Shown here: positions 35,143-44,479 of the stretch, piece after piece
How positions within the stretch are numbered: position 1 is the stretch's first letter
Layout: every line of letters begins with the position of its first letter
The notes under the pieces: model-generated
The model's database searches: none
Seen by the model: only the letters and a program-made list of their open reading frames with translations
Told to the model about the DNA's origin: nothing
Translations under genes and position numbers: made by a program
Assembly (NCBI GenBank): GCA_041390685.1
Contig: JAWKPL010000001.1
Span: 2,551,143-2,615,142, forward strand
Source of the DNA: JAIBBD01 sp041390685
GTDB taxonomy: Bacteria > Chloroflexota > Dehalococcoidia > UBA2979
Length of the DNA: 64,000 bases
Reading direction: 5' to 3'

Positions 35143-36345
35143 ATGGACATTGACCTCATCCGCCGGCTCTCCATCCCGGGAGAGTCCAAAGTGCTCCTGT
35201 GCGTGCTCGACGGTCTCGGCGGCCTCCCCGGCCCCCGCGGCCGCAGCGAGCTCGAGGAAGCGCATCCGCGCCACCTCGACCGCCTTGCCGAGGAAGGCGC
35301 CGTCGGCCAGACGATCCCGGTCGGCTACGGCATCACCCCTGGTTCCGGCCCCGGGCATCTCGCGCTCTTCGGCTACGACCCGCTCGTGTACGAGGTCGGC
35401 CGCGGCGTCCTCGAGGCCACCGGCATCGACTTCGCCCTCGAAGGCGACGACCTCGCCGCCCGCGGCAATCTCTGCACGGTCGACGCAGAAGGCGTGATCG
35501 TCGACCGGCGCGCCGGTCGCGTCGCCACCGAGGTCACCGCGGAGATCTGCGCCGAGCTCGAGTCGTCGATCTCGCTCCCCGGCGTGCGCGTCTTCGTCCG
35601 GCCCGTCCGCGAGCACCGCTTCGTCCTCGTCCTCCGCGGCGAGGGCCTGAGCGACGCCATCACCGAGACCGACCCCCAGCGGGAGGGCGTCCGCCCCCGC
35701 CGCGCGGAAGCGAAGGCCATCGAGGCCTCCCGCACCGCCGAGCTGGTCAACCAGTTCGTCGCCGACGCCGGTCGGCTCCTCGCGAAGCGCGACCAGGCCA
35801 ACGGCATGACCCTGCGCGGCTGGGCGAAGCGACCCGACCTCCCGCAGATGCCCGATCTCTGGAAGCTCCGCGCCGCCGCTGTCGCCGTCTACCCGATGTA
35901 CCGAGGGCTCGCCCGGCTCGTCGGCATGGACGTCCTCGACGCCGGCGCGAACATGGAGTCACAGATCGAGGCGCTCCGCCGCCACTGGGACCAGTACGAC
36001 TTCTTCTTCCTCCATTACAAGTACACGGACTCCGCCGGTGAGGATGGCGACTTCGCGCGCAAGCAACAGGCCATCCGCGACTTCGATGCCTGCGTGCCGT
36101 CCCTCCAGACACTCCGCCCGAACGTGATGGTCGTCACCGGTGACCACTCCACGCCTTCGATGATGGCCGCGCATTCGTGGCACCCCGTCCCCTTCCTCCT
36201 CCGAGGTGACAACGTGCGCGTTGACGCGGCGAACCGCTTCAACGAGGTCGAGTGCTCGCGCGGAGGCTTCGGCACCTTCCCCGCGAAGGAGGTCCTCCCG
36301 CTCGCCTTCGCCCACGCCGGCCGCATGACGAAGTACGGCGCCTGA
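35143..36345 (+). CDS. apgM: 2,3-bisphosphoglycerate-independent phosphoglycerate mutase, archaeal (ApgM) type
   Basis: 400 residues of the alkaline-phosphatase superfamily, the short ApgM form rather than GpmI. Interconverts 3- and 2-phosphoglycerate. Metal and nucleophile regions: VLLCVLDGLGGLPGP, GYGITPGSGPGHLALFGYDP (the Ser nucleophile in GSGPGH), HYKYTDSAGEDGD and VVTGDHSTPSMMAAHSWHPVP. Starts at ATG 35143, 32 bases after pgk, and touches tpiA in TGATG. Confidence 0.93.
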   Translation: MDIDLIRRLSIPGESKVLLCVLDGLGGLPGPRGRSELEEAHPRHLDRLAEEGAVGQTIPVGYGITPGSGPGHLALFGYDPLVYEVGRGVLEATGIDFALEGDDLAARGNLCTVDAEGVIVDRRAGRVATEVTAEICAELESSISLPGVRVFVRPVREHRFVLVLRGEGLSDAITETDPQREGVRPRRAEAKAIEASRTAELVNQFVADAGRLLAKRDQANGMTLRGWAKRPDLPQMPDLWKLRAAAVAVYPMYRGLARLVGMDVLDAGANMESQIEALRRHWDQYDFFFLHYKYTDSAGEDGDFARKQQAIRDFDACVPSLQTLRPNVMVVTGDHSTPSMMAAHSWHPVPFLLRGDNVRVDAANRFNEVECSRGGFGTFPAKEVLPLAFAHAGRMTKYGA

Positions 36346-37115
36346 TGCCGCTCCGCCGCCCCATCGTCGCCGGCAACTGGAAGATGCACCTCGACCGCTC
36401 CGCCGCGGCCGACCTTGTCGCGGCCCTTCGAGGCGCACTTGACGGCCTCGCCGGCATCGACGTCGTGCTCTGTCCGCCGCTGCCATGGCTGCCCGACACG
36501 GCCGACCGCCTGCGGGGCAGCACGCTCGAGGTCGGCGCACAGAACGTCTACTGGGAGCCCCACGGCGCCTACACCGGCGAGGTGAGCGCCGCGATGCTCG
36601 CCGGCCTCGTCGACTACGTAATCATCGGCCACTCCGAGCGTCGCCACGTCTTCGGCGAGACCGACGAGGAGACCGCGAAGAAGCTCGATGCCGTTCTCGG
36701 CCTCGGCATGCGCCCCATCCTCGCCGTGGGCGAGTTGCGCGAGGAACGCGAGGCCGGCCAGACGCCACACGTGCTTCAGCGCCAGCTGCTCGCCGCGTTC
36801 GCGGATGTCGACCGTCTCCCCGAGGACTTCGTCGTCGCCTACGAGCCGGTCTGGGCGATTGGCACGGGCCTGACTGCCACGCCGGAGACCGCGCAGCAGG
36901 CCTGCGCCGATGTCCGCCGCATCCTCGCCGAGCGCTTCGGCGATGCCACAGCCGAGGCGTGCCGCATCCAGTACGGCGGCTCGGTGAACGCCGAGAACGC
37001 GGCCGCCCTCGCCGCCGCGCCGGACATCGACGGCCTCCTCGTCGGTGGGGCGTCCCTGAACGCCGAGGCGTTCACCACGATCTGCCGCGCCGTCGCCGCC
37101 ACGAAGGGCTCGTGA
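36345..37115 (+). CDS. tpiA: Triose-phosphate isomerase
   Basis: 256 residues, TIM barrel. Seen: VAGNWKMHLD (substrate Lys), IIGHSERRHVFGE (catalytic His), VVAYEPVWAIGTG (catalytic Glu), YGGSVNAENAAAL and GLLVGGASL. ATG 36345 shares one base with the apgM stop, and the stop overlaps the GTG start of miaA. Confidence 0.96.
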   Translation: MPLRRPIVAGNWKMHLDRSAAADLVAALRGALDGLAGIDVVLCPPLPWLPDTADRLRGSTLEVGAQNVYWEPHGAYTGEVSAAMLAGLVDYVIIGHSERRHVFGETDEETAKKLDAVLGLGMRPILAVGELREEREAGQTPHVLQRQLLAAFADVDRLPEDFVVAYEPVWAIGTGLTATPETAQQACADVRRILAERFGDATAEACRIQYGGSVNAENAAALAAAPDIDGLLVGGASLNAEAFTTICRAVAATKGS

Positions 37116-38044
37116 TCGCCTCCTTCCGAGGCCGCGTCGTTGCCCTCGTCGGCGCCACCGCCTCCGGCAAGACGGCCGCCGCCATCGAGGTCGCTCGCCG
37201 CCTTCCCGTCGAGGTCGTGTCGGCGGACTCCCGCCAGGTGCGCGCGGCAATGCGCATCGGCACCGCCGCCCCCACCGACGAGGAACTCGCCGCCGTCCCC
37301 CATCACCTCGTGGGCGTCGTCGCCCCCGACGCCCCCTGGTCGCTCGCCGAGTTCCTCGCTCGCGCCCGCGCGGCCCTGGAGGACATCTGGGGCCGTGGCA
37401 GGCTCCCGCTCATCGTCGGCGGCACCGGCCAGTACGTCTGGGCGCTCCTCGAGGGCTGGCAGCCGCCTGCTGTGCCCCCTGATCCCGCCCTCCGCGCCCG
37501 CCTCGAGGGCGAGGCGGCGCGTTGCGGCCCCGCCCCCCTGATCGAGGAGCTGCGGGCGCTCGATCCCGCCGCCCTCGCCCGTGTCGACCAGCGCAATCCG
37601 CGCCGTCTCATCCGCGCGATCGAGGTCGCGAGATCCGCTGCCGCCGGCGCCGGCCCTCCGCCCGCCGTCCAGGCGCCCGAGTTCGCGTCGGCGGTCGTGG
37701 GCCTCCGCTGGGACCGCGAGCGGCTGCACGCCCGCGCGGACGCTCGCGTGGAGGCCATGTACGCCTCCGGACTGCTCGAGGAGACGCGCGCCCTCCTCGA
37801 CCGCTACCCACCGGACCTCCCAGCCTTCCAGTCCATCGGCTACGCCGAGGCTGCCCGCGTCCTTCGAGCTGGATGGGATCTCGTGACCGCCATCGAGCGC
37901 ACGCGAATCGAGACGCACCGCCTCATCCGCATGCAGGCCACCTGGTTCCGCGCCGATGATCCGCGCATCCGCTGGGTCGATGGCGCTCGCGTCGACGACG
38001 TCGTGCGCGCGGTTGAGGAGGCCGCCGCTTCGCGCGTAGGATGA
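37112..38044 (+). CDS. miaA: tRNA dimethylallyltransferase
   Basis: 310 residues. Transfers a dimethylallyl group to A37 of tRNAs that read UNN codons. Seen: the P-loop ALVGATASGKT, EVVSADSRQVRAAMRIGTAAPT, HHLVGVVAPD, LPLIVGGTGQYVWALLEGW, and FQSIGYAEAARVL plus RLIRMQATWFR near the C terminus. Starts at GTG 37112 (overlap GTGA with tpiA). A canonical zinc-finger tail is absent. Confidence 0.95.
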   Translation: MIASFRGRVVALVGATASGKTAAAIEVARRLPVEVVSADSRQVRAAMRIGTAAPTDEELAAVPHHLVGVVAPDAPWSLAEFLARARAALEDIWGRGRLPLIVGGTGQYVWALLEGWQPPAVPPDPALRARLEGEAARCGPAPLIEELRALDPAALARVDQRNPRRLIRAIEVARSAAAGAGPPPAVQAPEFASAVVGLRWDRERLHARADARVEAMYASGLLEETRALLDRYPPDLPAFQSIGYAEAARVLRAGWDLVTAIERTRIETHRLIRMQATWFRADDPRIRWVDGARVDDVVRAVEEAAASRVG

Positions 38045-38048
38045 TCCG

Positions 38049-38912
38049 ATGGTGACGGCGTTCCCCTTCTGGAAGCTCCACGGCACCGGCAACGACTTCG
38101 TCCTCGCTGAGGCGAATGTGGCCGACGACGCCGCATGGCCTGCCCTCGCGCGGCGCGTCTGCGACCGCCACTTCGGTGTCGGCGCGGACGGCCTGATCTT
38201 CGTCCTCCCCTCCGAGGTCGCCGCCCGCCGCATGCGCATCTTCAACCCCGATGGCTCAGAGGCCGAGATGTGCGGCAACGGCATCCGCTGCTTCGTGAAG
38301 TACGTGCTCGACCGGGCCATCGTCGACGCCCCCGACGGCGTCCTCACCGTAGAGACGGGCGCGGGCATCCTCGAGGCGCGCGCCACCCGCAACGACGCCG
38401 GCCGCGTGGAGTCGGTCCGCGTCAGCCTCGGCCCGCCTCGCTTCCGGCCCCAGGACATCGGCGCGCTCGTGGAGGCCCCGGCGCCCGTGCTCAACCTGCC
38501 CCTGACCGCCGCTGGCGAGCACCTCCAGCTCAACCTCGTCTCGATGGGCAACCCCCACGCCGTGGCCTTCCTTGACGCCGCGCCCGCAAGCTTCGACCTC
38601 GAGCGCATCGGCCCCGCCGTCGAGCATGACCCGCTGTTCGCTCACCGAACCAACTTCGAGGTCGCACGCGTCCTCGACCGCGACCATGTCGAGATGCGCG
38701 TCTGGGAACGCGGCGCGGGCATCACCCTCGCCTGCGGCACCGGCGCCGCCGCCGTCGTTGTCGCCGGCCGCCTCCATGGTCTCGTCAGCGATTCCGTCGA
38801 GGTGCGCGTCCCCGGCGGGCCGCTCCGGCTGGAGTGGGACGGCGAAGGCGATGTCTACCTCGAAGGGCCCGCCGTCAGAGTCTTCGAATCCGTCTGGGAG
38901 GACGCCGAGTGA
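38049..38912 (+). CDS. dapF: Diaminopimelate epimerase
   Basis: 287 residues. Interconverts LL- and meso-diaminopimelate for lysine and peptidoglycan. Both catalytic cysteines are present: AEMCGNGIRCF (about residue 75) and TLACGTGAAAVV (about 230). Start region KLHGTGNDFVL is typical. It is followed by an acetyltransferase overlapping four bases (GTGA), and dapL lies about 1 kb downstream, so both late diaminopimelate steps are linked. Confidence 0.95.
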   Translation: MVTAFPFWKLHGTGNDFVLAEANVADDAAWPALARRVCDRHFGVGADGLIFVLPSEVAARRMRIFNPDGSEAEMCGNGIRCFVKYVLDRAIVDAPDGVLTVETGAGILEARATRNDAGRVESVRVSLGPPRFRPQDIGALVEAPAPVLNLPLTAAGEHLQLNLVSMGNPHAVAFLDAAPASFDLERIGPAVEHDPLFAHRTNFEVARVLDRDHVEMRVWERGAGITLACGTGAAAVVVAGRLHGLVSDSVEVRVPGGPLRLEWDGEGDVYLEGPAVRVFESVWEDAE

Positions 38913-39793
38913 CCCAGGACCGCCGCATCATCGAGACCCGCGCCGCCGTACGGAACACGCCCCTCAAGCCGCGCGATTGGGAGTCGATCCTCGACGATGA
39001 CGATACCGAGGCCGTCGAGGTCGATGGCGGCGAGATGGCCCTCGTCGTCCGCGGTGGGCAACTCCACCTCATGTTCGCCTTCGATTCCAACGAGGTGATG
39101 AAAGCCGCCTTCAACCCGATGTGGACCGCCCTCAAACCGAAGCTCAAGCGCTTCAAGTCCTACCAGTACTGCCGCTTCGACCTCGTCGCCTTCCCCGTCC
39201 GCGAGTGGATCGACCACATGCTCGACGAGGCCGACTTCCTCCTCCAGGGCGGCTGGACCGAGATGGAGCACCGCGACCCCGCCGACATCGCCCCGCCCGA
39301 GCCCCCAGCCGGCATCCGCATCCGCCGGGCCGCCGCCGATGACCTCCCCCGCATCCTGGAGATCGAGGCCGCCTCGTACGGCCCCTTCTCCGATGGCCCC
39401 GAGGTGACGGCCGCCCGCTTCGAGGCCGCCCCGTGGACCGGTGTGCTCGACGAGGATGGCGAGGTCGTTGCATACGCCATCAACGCTGCCGTCGACGGCA
39501 ACCTCGGCCGCACGCTCTCGCTCGGTGTCGCCCCCGAGGCGCGCGGCGAGCAGCTCGGCTCCACCATGCTGCAGGCCGCCGCCTATCAACTCGCCGCCAC
39601 CGGCGCGCGCCGCCTCGCCGCCACCGCTCGCCCCGATGTCCCCGGCTCCATCGACGCCGCCCGCCGCGTCGGGTACCGGCCCGGCCACAGCGGCACCGAG
39701 TTCCGCCGCTCGCTCGACGAGCGCGCGAACAAGGAGCGTCGCGAACAGCGGCACATCCAGGGCATGAAGGTCCGCTTCGGCGACTGGCGCTGA
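38909..39793 (+). CDS. GNAT-family N-acetyltransferase with an N-terminal extension
   Basis: 294 residues from GTG 38909. The C-terminal half (about 130-290) is a GNAT domain: IRIRRAAADDLPRILEIEAAS, GVLDEDGEVVAYAI, and the acetyl-CoA-binding stretch LGVAPEARGEQLGSTMLQAA. The N-terminal 125 residues (WESILDDDDTEAVEVDGGEMALVV, then WIDHMLDEADFLLQGG) are not recognised. Target unknown. Overlap with dapF suggests co-translation. Confidence 0.75.
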   Translation: MTQDRRIIETRAAVRNTPLKPRDWESILDDDDTEAVEVDGGEMALVVRGGQLHLMFAFDSNEVMKAAFNPMWTALKPKLKRFKSYQYCRFDLVAFPVREWIDHMLDEADFLLQGGWTEMEHRDPADIAPPEPPAGIRIRRAAADDLPRILEIEAASYGPFSDGPEVTAARFEAAPWTGVLDEDGEVVAYAINAAVDGNLGRTLSLGVAPEARGEQLGSTMLQAAAYQLAATGARRLAATARPDVPGSIDAARRVGYRPGHSGTEFRRSLDERANKERREQRHIQGMKVRFGDWR

Positions 39794-39895
39794 GCGCCGC
39801 AGTAACTCATCGCGGCCGCCGGCGACGCTGGCGTCAGCTCGCCCGCTCAGGCACTCTTTCGTCGCACCAATCGAGGTCTCACTGACGGAGGCACC

Positions 39896-41080
39896 ATGAA
39901 ACTCGCTCGTCGCGTCGAGCAACTGCCGCCCTACCTCTTTGCCCGCATCTCCGAGCTCATCGCCCAGAAGCGCGCGGCGGGCGTCGATGTCATCTCGTTC
40001 GGGATCGGCGACCCCGACCTGCCAACGCCCGATTACATCCTCGACAGCCTGAAGCGCGCCGCCGACGTGCCGGTCAACCACCGCTACCCCGAGACCGAGG
40101 GCTTGCCCGAGTTTCGCCAGGCCGTCGCGCGTTGGTACGAGCGCCGCCACAGCGTCCAGCTCGACCCCGAGCGCGAGGTCGTCTCGCTCATCGGCTCGAA
40201 GGAGGGCATCGGTCACCTCCCACTCTGTCTCGTCGACCCCGGTGACGTCGTCCTCATCACCGACCCGGGCTACCCGGTCTACGAGATCGGCACGATGTTC
40301 TGCGGCGGCGAGTCCGTCAAAGTCCCCCTGCGCGAGGAGGACGGCTGGCTGCCCCGCTTCGAGGACATCCCCGCCGATATCGCCGGCCGAGCGAAGATCA
40401 TCTGGCTCAACTACCCCAACAACCCCACCGGCGCCGTCGCCGACCTCGCCTTCTACGAGCAGGCCGTCGCCTGGGCGAAGGCACACGACGTCGTGATCGC
40501 CCATGACCTCGCCTACTCCGAGGTCACCTACGACGGCTACGTCGCCCCCTCCATCCTCGAGGTCGACGGCGCCCGCGACGTCGCCATCGAGTTCAACTCG
40601 CTCTCCAAGTCCTTCAACATGACCGGCTGGCGCATCGGCATGGCCGTCGGCAACGCCACCCTCGTCGACGCCCTCCGGCGCGTGAAGTCGAACCTCGACA
40701 GCGGCGTCCCGCAGGCCGTCCAGCAGATGGCCATCACCGCCCTCGATGGCCCGCCCGACGCCATCACTTCACATAACGATACGTACCGTCGCCGCCGTGA
40801 CCGTGTCGTCGAGGTGCTCCGCCAGCTCGGACTCCGCGTTGACCCGCCGAAGGCCTCGCTCTACGTCTGGGCCCGCCTCCCCGAGGGTGAGCGCTCCTCC
40901 GCCGACTACGCCGGACGCCTGATCGACGCTACCGGCGTCGTCGTCACCCCGGGTGTCAGCTACGGTGCGGCAGGGGAGGGCTACATCCGCCTCTCGCTGA
41001 CCCTTCCGGACGACCGCGTGGAGGAGGGCCTCCGCCGCCTCTCCGCGTTCGCTCGCGGCGAACAGGTGCTCGACGCCTGA
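39896..41080 (+). CDS. dapL: LL-diaminopimelate aminotransferase-like class I/II aminotransferase
   Basis: 394 residues, PLP fold type I. The start ARRVEQLPPYLFARISELI with GIGDPDLPTP and NHRYPETEGLPEFRQAV is the DapL subgroup pattern. The PLP lysine lies in NSLSKSFNMTGWRIG, and NYPNNPTGAVAD, HDLAYSEVTYDG and YIRLSLTLPDDRVEE are seen. DapL makes LL-diaminopimelate in one step from tetrahydrodipicolinate, which fits its place near dapF. A GGAGGC precedes ATG 39896. Other class I aminotransferases are possible. Confidence 0.85.
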   Translation: MKLARRVEQLPPYLFARISELIAQKRAAGVDVISFGIGDPDLPTPDYILDSLKRAADVPVNHRYPETEGLPEFRQAVARWYERRHSVQLDPEREVVSLIGSKEGIGHLPLCLVDPGDVVLITDPGYPVYEIGTMFCGGESVKVPLREEDGWLPRFEDIPADIAGRAKIIWLNYPNNPTGAVADLAFYEQAVAWAKAHDVVIAHDLAYSEVTYDGYVAPSILEVDGARDVAIEFNSLSKSFNMTGWRIGMAVGNATLVDALRRVKSNLDSGVPQAVQQMAITALDGPPDAITSHNDTYRRRRDRVVEVLRQLGLRVDPPKASLYVWARLPEGERSSADYAGRLIDATGVVVTPGVSYGAAGEGYIRLSLTLPDDRVEEGLRRLSAFARGEQVLDA

Positions 41081-41293
41081 CCAGATGCGTTACGATCGAG
41101 GGCAACCCATGAGCTGCGGAGGCCGCTGATTCCTCGACGTCGCCCATTTCGCACCAACGACACAGCAGCCATCGGCAGCGGCGCCCGCGCCCGCGTCTCG
41201 AGGAGCAACGGCGCCCGCGGCGACGGCGTCTCCACCGCTCCGGTCAAAGAGCGCGCCTACCTCGTCGGCCTCGACCACGGCCAGAACGGCCTC

Positions 41294-42382
41294 ATGTCCG
41301 AGGACGAGTCGCTCCGCGAGCTTGCCCGCCTCGCCCGGACGGCGGGCACCGTCGTCGTCGGGCAGAGCGTGCAGCGCCGCCAGCACCCCGACCCCGCGAC
41401 CTACGTCGGCTCCGGCAAGCTCGAGGAGATCAAGGACGCCCGCGAGCGCACCGACTACAGCCTCGTCGTCTTCGACGAGCAGTTGTCGCCCGCCCAGCAG
41501 CTCCGCCTCGAATCAGCGCTCGAGGTGAAAGTCCTCGACCGGAGCGCGCTCATCCTCGACATCTTCGCGAGCCGCGCTCGCACCCGTGAAGCCCGCCTCC
41601 AGGTGGAGCTCGCTCAGCACGAGTACCTCCTGCCGCGTCTGCGCGGCCAGTGGCAACACCTCGAGCGCATGGAAGGTGCCGTCGGCCTCCGTGGCCCCGG
41701 TGAGACCCAGCTCGAGACCGACCGCCGCCTCATCGGCCAGCGCATCGCCCGTCTCAAGCGTGAGATCGATGCCGTCCGCCGCCAGCGCGCCCTCCACCGC
41801 CGACGCCGCACCCGCGAGGGCGTCCCCGTCGTCGCACTCGTCGGCTACACGAACGCCGGCAAGTCCTCCCTCCTGCGCACCCTCGCAGGCACCGAGGTAC
41901 TCGCGGCGGACACCCTCTTCGCGACGCTCGACCCGCTCACACGGCGCGTCGCGCTTCCCGGCAACGAGACCATCCTCGTCACCGACACCGTGGGCTTCAT
42001 CCAGAAGCTCCCCACGCAGCTCATCTCAGCCTTCCGCGCGACGCTCGAGGAGTTGGAGAGCGCCGATCTTCTCCTCCACGTCGTCGATGCCACCTCGCCC
42101 GCCATCGAGGCGCAATGGGCCACCGTCATGGAGACCCTCGACACCTTGGGCCTGGCCGGCAGGCCGATGCTCACTGTCCTCAACAAGGCCGATGGCCTCA
42201 CCCGTCCCGATGGCCAGCCCGTCGCTTCCGAGGCCGACCTGCCGCACGTCGAGGTCGCAAGCCCGGCGCCCGGCGCCGCACTCCTCGTCTCCGCCACCGA
42301 AGGCTGGGGCATCGACGCCCTCCGCCGCCGCCTCGCCTTCGAGATGTTCGGCGTCCGCCCCGAGGTGGCGGCCCCGGCTTAG
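41294..42382 (+). CDS. hflX: GTPase HflX (start uncertain; homology extends upstream)
   Basis: From ATG 41294 the product is 362 residues: HflX N-terminal domain (YVGSGKLEEIKD, VVFDEQLSPAQQL, LDRSALILDIFASRA, GPGETQLETDRR), then the G domain with VALVGYTNAGKSSLL, DTVGFIQKLP and LNKAD. HflX rescues or splits stalled ribosomes. Conserved VKERAYLVGLDHGQNGL lies in frame just upstream of this ATG, and the frame is open to 41081 without an ATG, GTG or TTG. The true start may be CTG 41126 or ATT 41129, just after GCGGAGG. Confidence 0.9.
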   Translation: MSEDESLRELARLARTAGTVVVGQSVQRRQHPDPATYVGSGKLEEIKDARERTDYSLVVFDEQLSPAQQLRLESALEVKVLDRSALILDIFASRARTREARLQVELAQHEYLLPRLRGQWQHLERMEGAVGLRGPGETQLETDRRLIGQRIARLKREIDAVRRQRALHRRRRTREGVPVVALVGYTNAGKSSLLRTLAGTEVLAADTLFATLDPLTRRVALPGNETILVTDTVGFIQKLPTQLISAFRATLEELESADLLLHVVDATSPAIEAQWATVMETLDTLGLAGRPMLTVLNKADGLTRPDGQPVASEADLPHVEVASPAPGAALLVSATEGWGIDALRRRLAFEMFGVRPEVAAPA

Positions 42383-43617
42383 TCCCGCTCGCGCTCGCAG
42401 ATCATCGCCACATGCTCCCCTCGCACCCGAGTGAGGATCACGCTCGCCACCCCTGCCTCCGGCTCCGCAATTCCCCTCCCCCGCTCCCGGGGACGGGGGC
42501 TCACCTCCGGTTTCGGTCGCCTCGACAACCCGCGGTTCAAGCGCCGCTCCAGGTCGTTCGTATCCACCGGCGACCCGCGCCGCCCCACCTCCACTCGCCC
42601 GAACCCCAGCGCCCGCACCCGCTCTTCGATCCGCCGCGCGGAAAACGCGGACCACTCGAGCACCCGGAACCGTCGCGCGAACGGCGACTCCACGGCAGCG
42701 TCCGCGGTGAGATACGCGATCCGCTCATCCAGCTTCCACGCCCCGAGCTGCTCCGCCAGCGCCTCGATGAGCCCCGCACGTCCGACCGCCGGGTCCGGGT
42801 CGTACAGGTACAGCCCCGGCTCCCCGGTCGCTGTCCGCCCGTCATCCGGCTCCGCGGACAGCGAACACGAAGGCTCCAGCAGCGTTGCCGTCCGCGGCGA
42901 CCGCGCCAGTTCCCCGAGCCACAGCACCGCGGCCTTCAGCTCACGACCCGCCGAGATGAACTCGATCTCGCCCCCCGCCGGCAGCCGTTCGAGGTCGATC
43001 CCGGGCGCCAGCTTGATCCCCGCCCCGCGCCGCCCCGAGGCGACCTCGGTCACGCGCCGCAGCGACGGCGACCAGCGCTCCGGCTCCAGCCGCCGCCCGG
43101 CCGCGTCGCGACGGGCTGGGTCCGCCCACACCGCCTCGATGCCAGCTGGGGGAGTCCATTCGTCGAGGTCCGCGCGCAGCGTCTCGACGCGCCCCGTCAC
43201 CCCGCGCACTGAGGCGTTCGCCCGCACCATCGCCAGCCGCGTCTCATCACGGTCGACCGCCAGCACCCGCGCGACGCGCGCGATGGCAAGCGCGTCCCCG
43301 CCCATCCCGCAACCGAGGTCGGCGACCGTCTCGAATCCTGCGAACCGCTCTGCGATGTGCCGCGCGACGAGGTCGGGGCTGGCCTGCTCCCCCGCCTCGC
43401 GGTCGCAGAACAACCAGTCCGCGTCCTCGATCTTCCCCCGTGCCGCCCGTCGTCCGGCCGCGAGCGTCATCGCCGCCCGCGCACGCTCAGCTCCATAGCG
43501 CCGCCCGAGCTGTCGCAGCGCCGTCAACTCGCCCGACCGCTCCAGGAGCATCGACGCCTCGCCGGCGGCCGTGCGGCCGCCCTCCGTCTGCAGCCAGTCG
43601 AGGTCCGCGGCATCCAC
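42379..43617 (-). CDS. SAM-dependent methyltransferase with C-terminal THUMP-like domain
   Basis: 412 residues from GTG 43617. The N-terminal 100 residues are helical. The middle is a Rossmann methyltransferase: VADLGCGMGGDALAIA (SAM loop), VLAVDRDETRL, and VWADPARRDAAGRR. The C-terminal part resembles the THUMP-like domain found in a family of bacterial class I methyltransferases (FARRFRVLEWSAFSARRIEERV). Target is unknown, perhaps RNA. It converges on hflX with a four-base overlap. Confidence 0.75.
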   Translation of the reverse strand: MDAADLDWLQTEGGRTAAGEASMLLERSGELTALRQLGRRYGAERARAAMTLAAGRRAARGKIEDADWLFCDREAGEQASPDLVARHIAERFAGFETVADLGCGMGGDALAIARVARVLAVDRDETRLAMVRANASVRGVTGRVETLRADLDEWTPPAGIEAVWADPARRDAAGRRLEPERWSPSLRRVTEVASGRRGAGIKLAPGIDLERLPAGGEIEFISAGRELKAAVLWLGELARSPRTATLLEPSCSLSAEPDDGRTATGEPGLYLYDPDPAVGRAGLIEALAEQLGAWKLDERIAYLTADAAVESPFARRFRVLEWSAFSARRIEERVRALGFGRVEVGRRGSPVDTNDLERRLNRGLSRRPKPEVSPRPRERGRGIAEPEAGVASVILTRVRGEHVAMICERERD

Positions 43618-43630
43618 CGCTGCCGCCCGC

Positions 43631-44479
43631 CTACCGCGCGGCGCGGACCGTCTGCGCGATCGGGTCGTCGAGCCAGTCCCGCCCCGCGAACTCTGCGCGT
43701 AGCGCCGTGGCTGCCTCCCGCAGGACACCGCCGCCGCTGTCGCGGATCCACTTCGCGGCGCGCGGCTCTCCCGCGAACGCGGACGGCACGTCGTCGAGCC
43801 ACGACGCGACACGCCTGCCCAGCGCCGTCTCTCGCGCCGCGGCGAGCAGCCACTCCGCCGGCGGGTGCGAACCTCCATCGAGGACGCAGGCCAGCCGGCA
43901 CACCGATGCCGCCGCTTCCGCCGCCGATAGCACGGCCCCGCGGTCGGCGTCCTCCTCACCCAGCGGCGCCCCCGCGAGCGCCTCCAGCGACTGCGCCGCT
44001 TGTATGTACAGCGGTCGTGCCACGCGCTCGAGCGCGTCCGCCGGCAGCCGCGCTGCCATCCCCACCAGCGAGTCGAAGCGGTGCAGCGGGTCGTGCAGCG
44101 CCTGCCCGTGCCGCGCCAGCCACTTCATCTCGAGCGACCGCCGTGTCACCCCTTCGAGGTGCCGCCCCGCCGACTCCGAGGTGAGCACCGCCAGCTGCAT
44201 CGCCGGCACCGTGTCAGTCGCCCGCACGTGCACCAGTGTCGACCCGTCTCGCACCAGTGGGTTCCGCAACTCGGGCCGCAACGACCGCGCCTCGGGCCCA
44301 TCGAGGATCAGCCACAGGAGGGCGGGAGCGTCCGTGCGCGCCCACTCCACCGCGGGCGGCCGTACGAGCACCAGCAGCGCCCGCGTCGCGACCTCGTCCC
44401 ACGGCGCCCCATCGAGGAGCGCTCGCGCCGCCTCCGCGGTCGCCGCCCGCCGCTCCGCAAGCTCCTCGGTCGACGTCAT
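43631..44479 (-). CDS. Hypothetical protein
   Basis: 282 residues, not recognised. It looks all-helical and Ala/Arg-rich, with LRNPLVRDGSTLVHVRATDTVPAMQLAVL and RSLEMKWLARHGQALHDPLHRFD as the more distinctive stretches. No signal peptide, membrane helix or catalytic motif is evident. It overlaps the flavodoxin gene upstream (ATGA) and is followed 13 bases later by the methyltransferase gene, so the three read as one operon. Confidence 0.6.
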   Translation of the reverse strand: MTSTEELAERRAATAEAARALLDGAPWDEVATRALLVLVRPPAVEWARTDAPALLWLILDGPEARSLRPELRNPLVRDGSTLVHVRATDTVPAMQLAVLTSESAGRHLEGVTRRSLEMKWLARHGQALHDPLHRFDSLVGMAARLPADALERVARPLYIQAAQSLEALAGAPLGEEDADRGAVLSAAEAAASVCRLACVLDGGSHPPAEWLLAAARETALGRRVASWLDDVPSAFAGEPRAAKWIRDSGGGVLREAATALRAEFAGRDWLDDPIAQTVRAAR

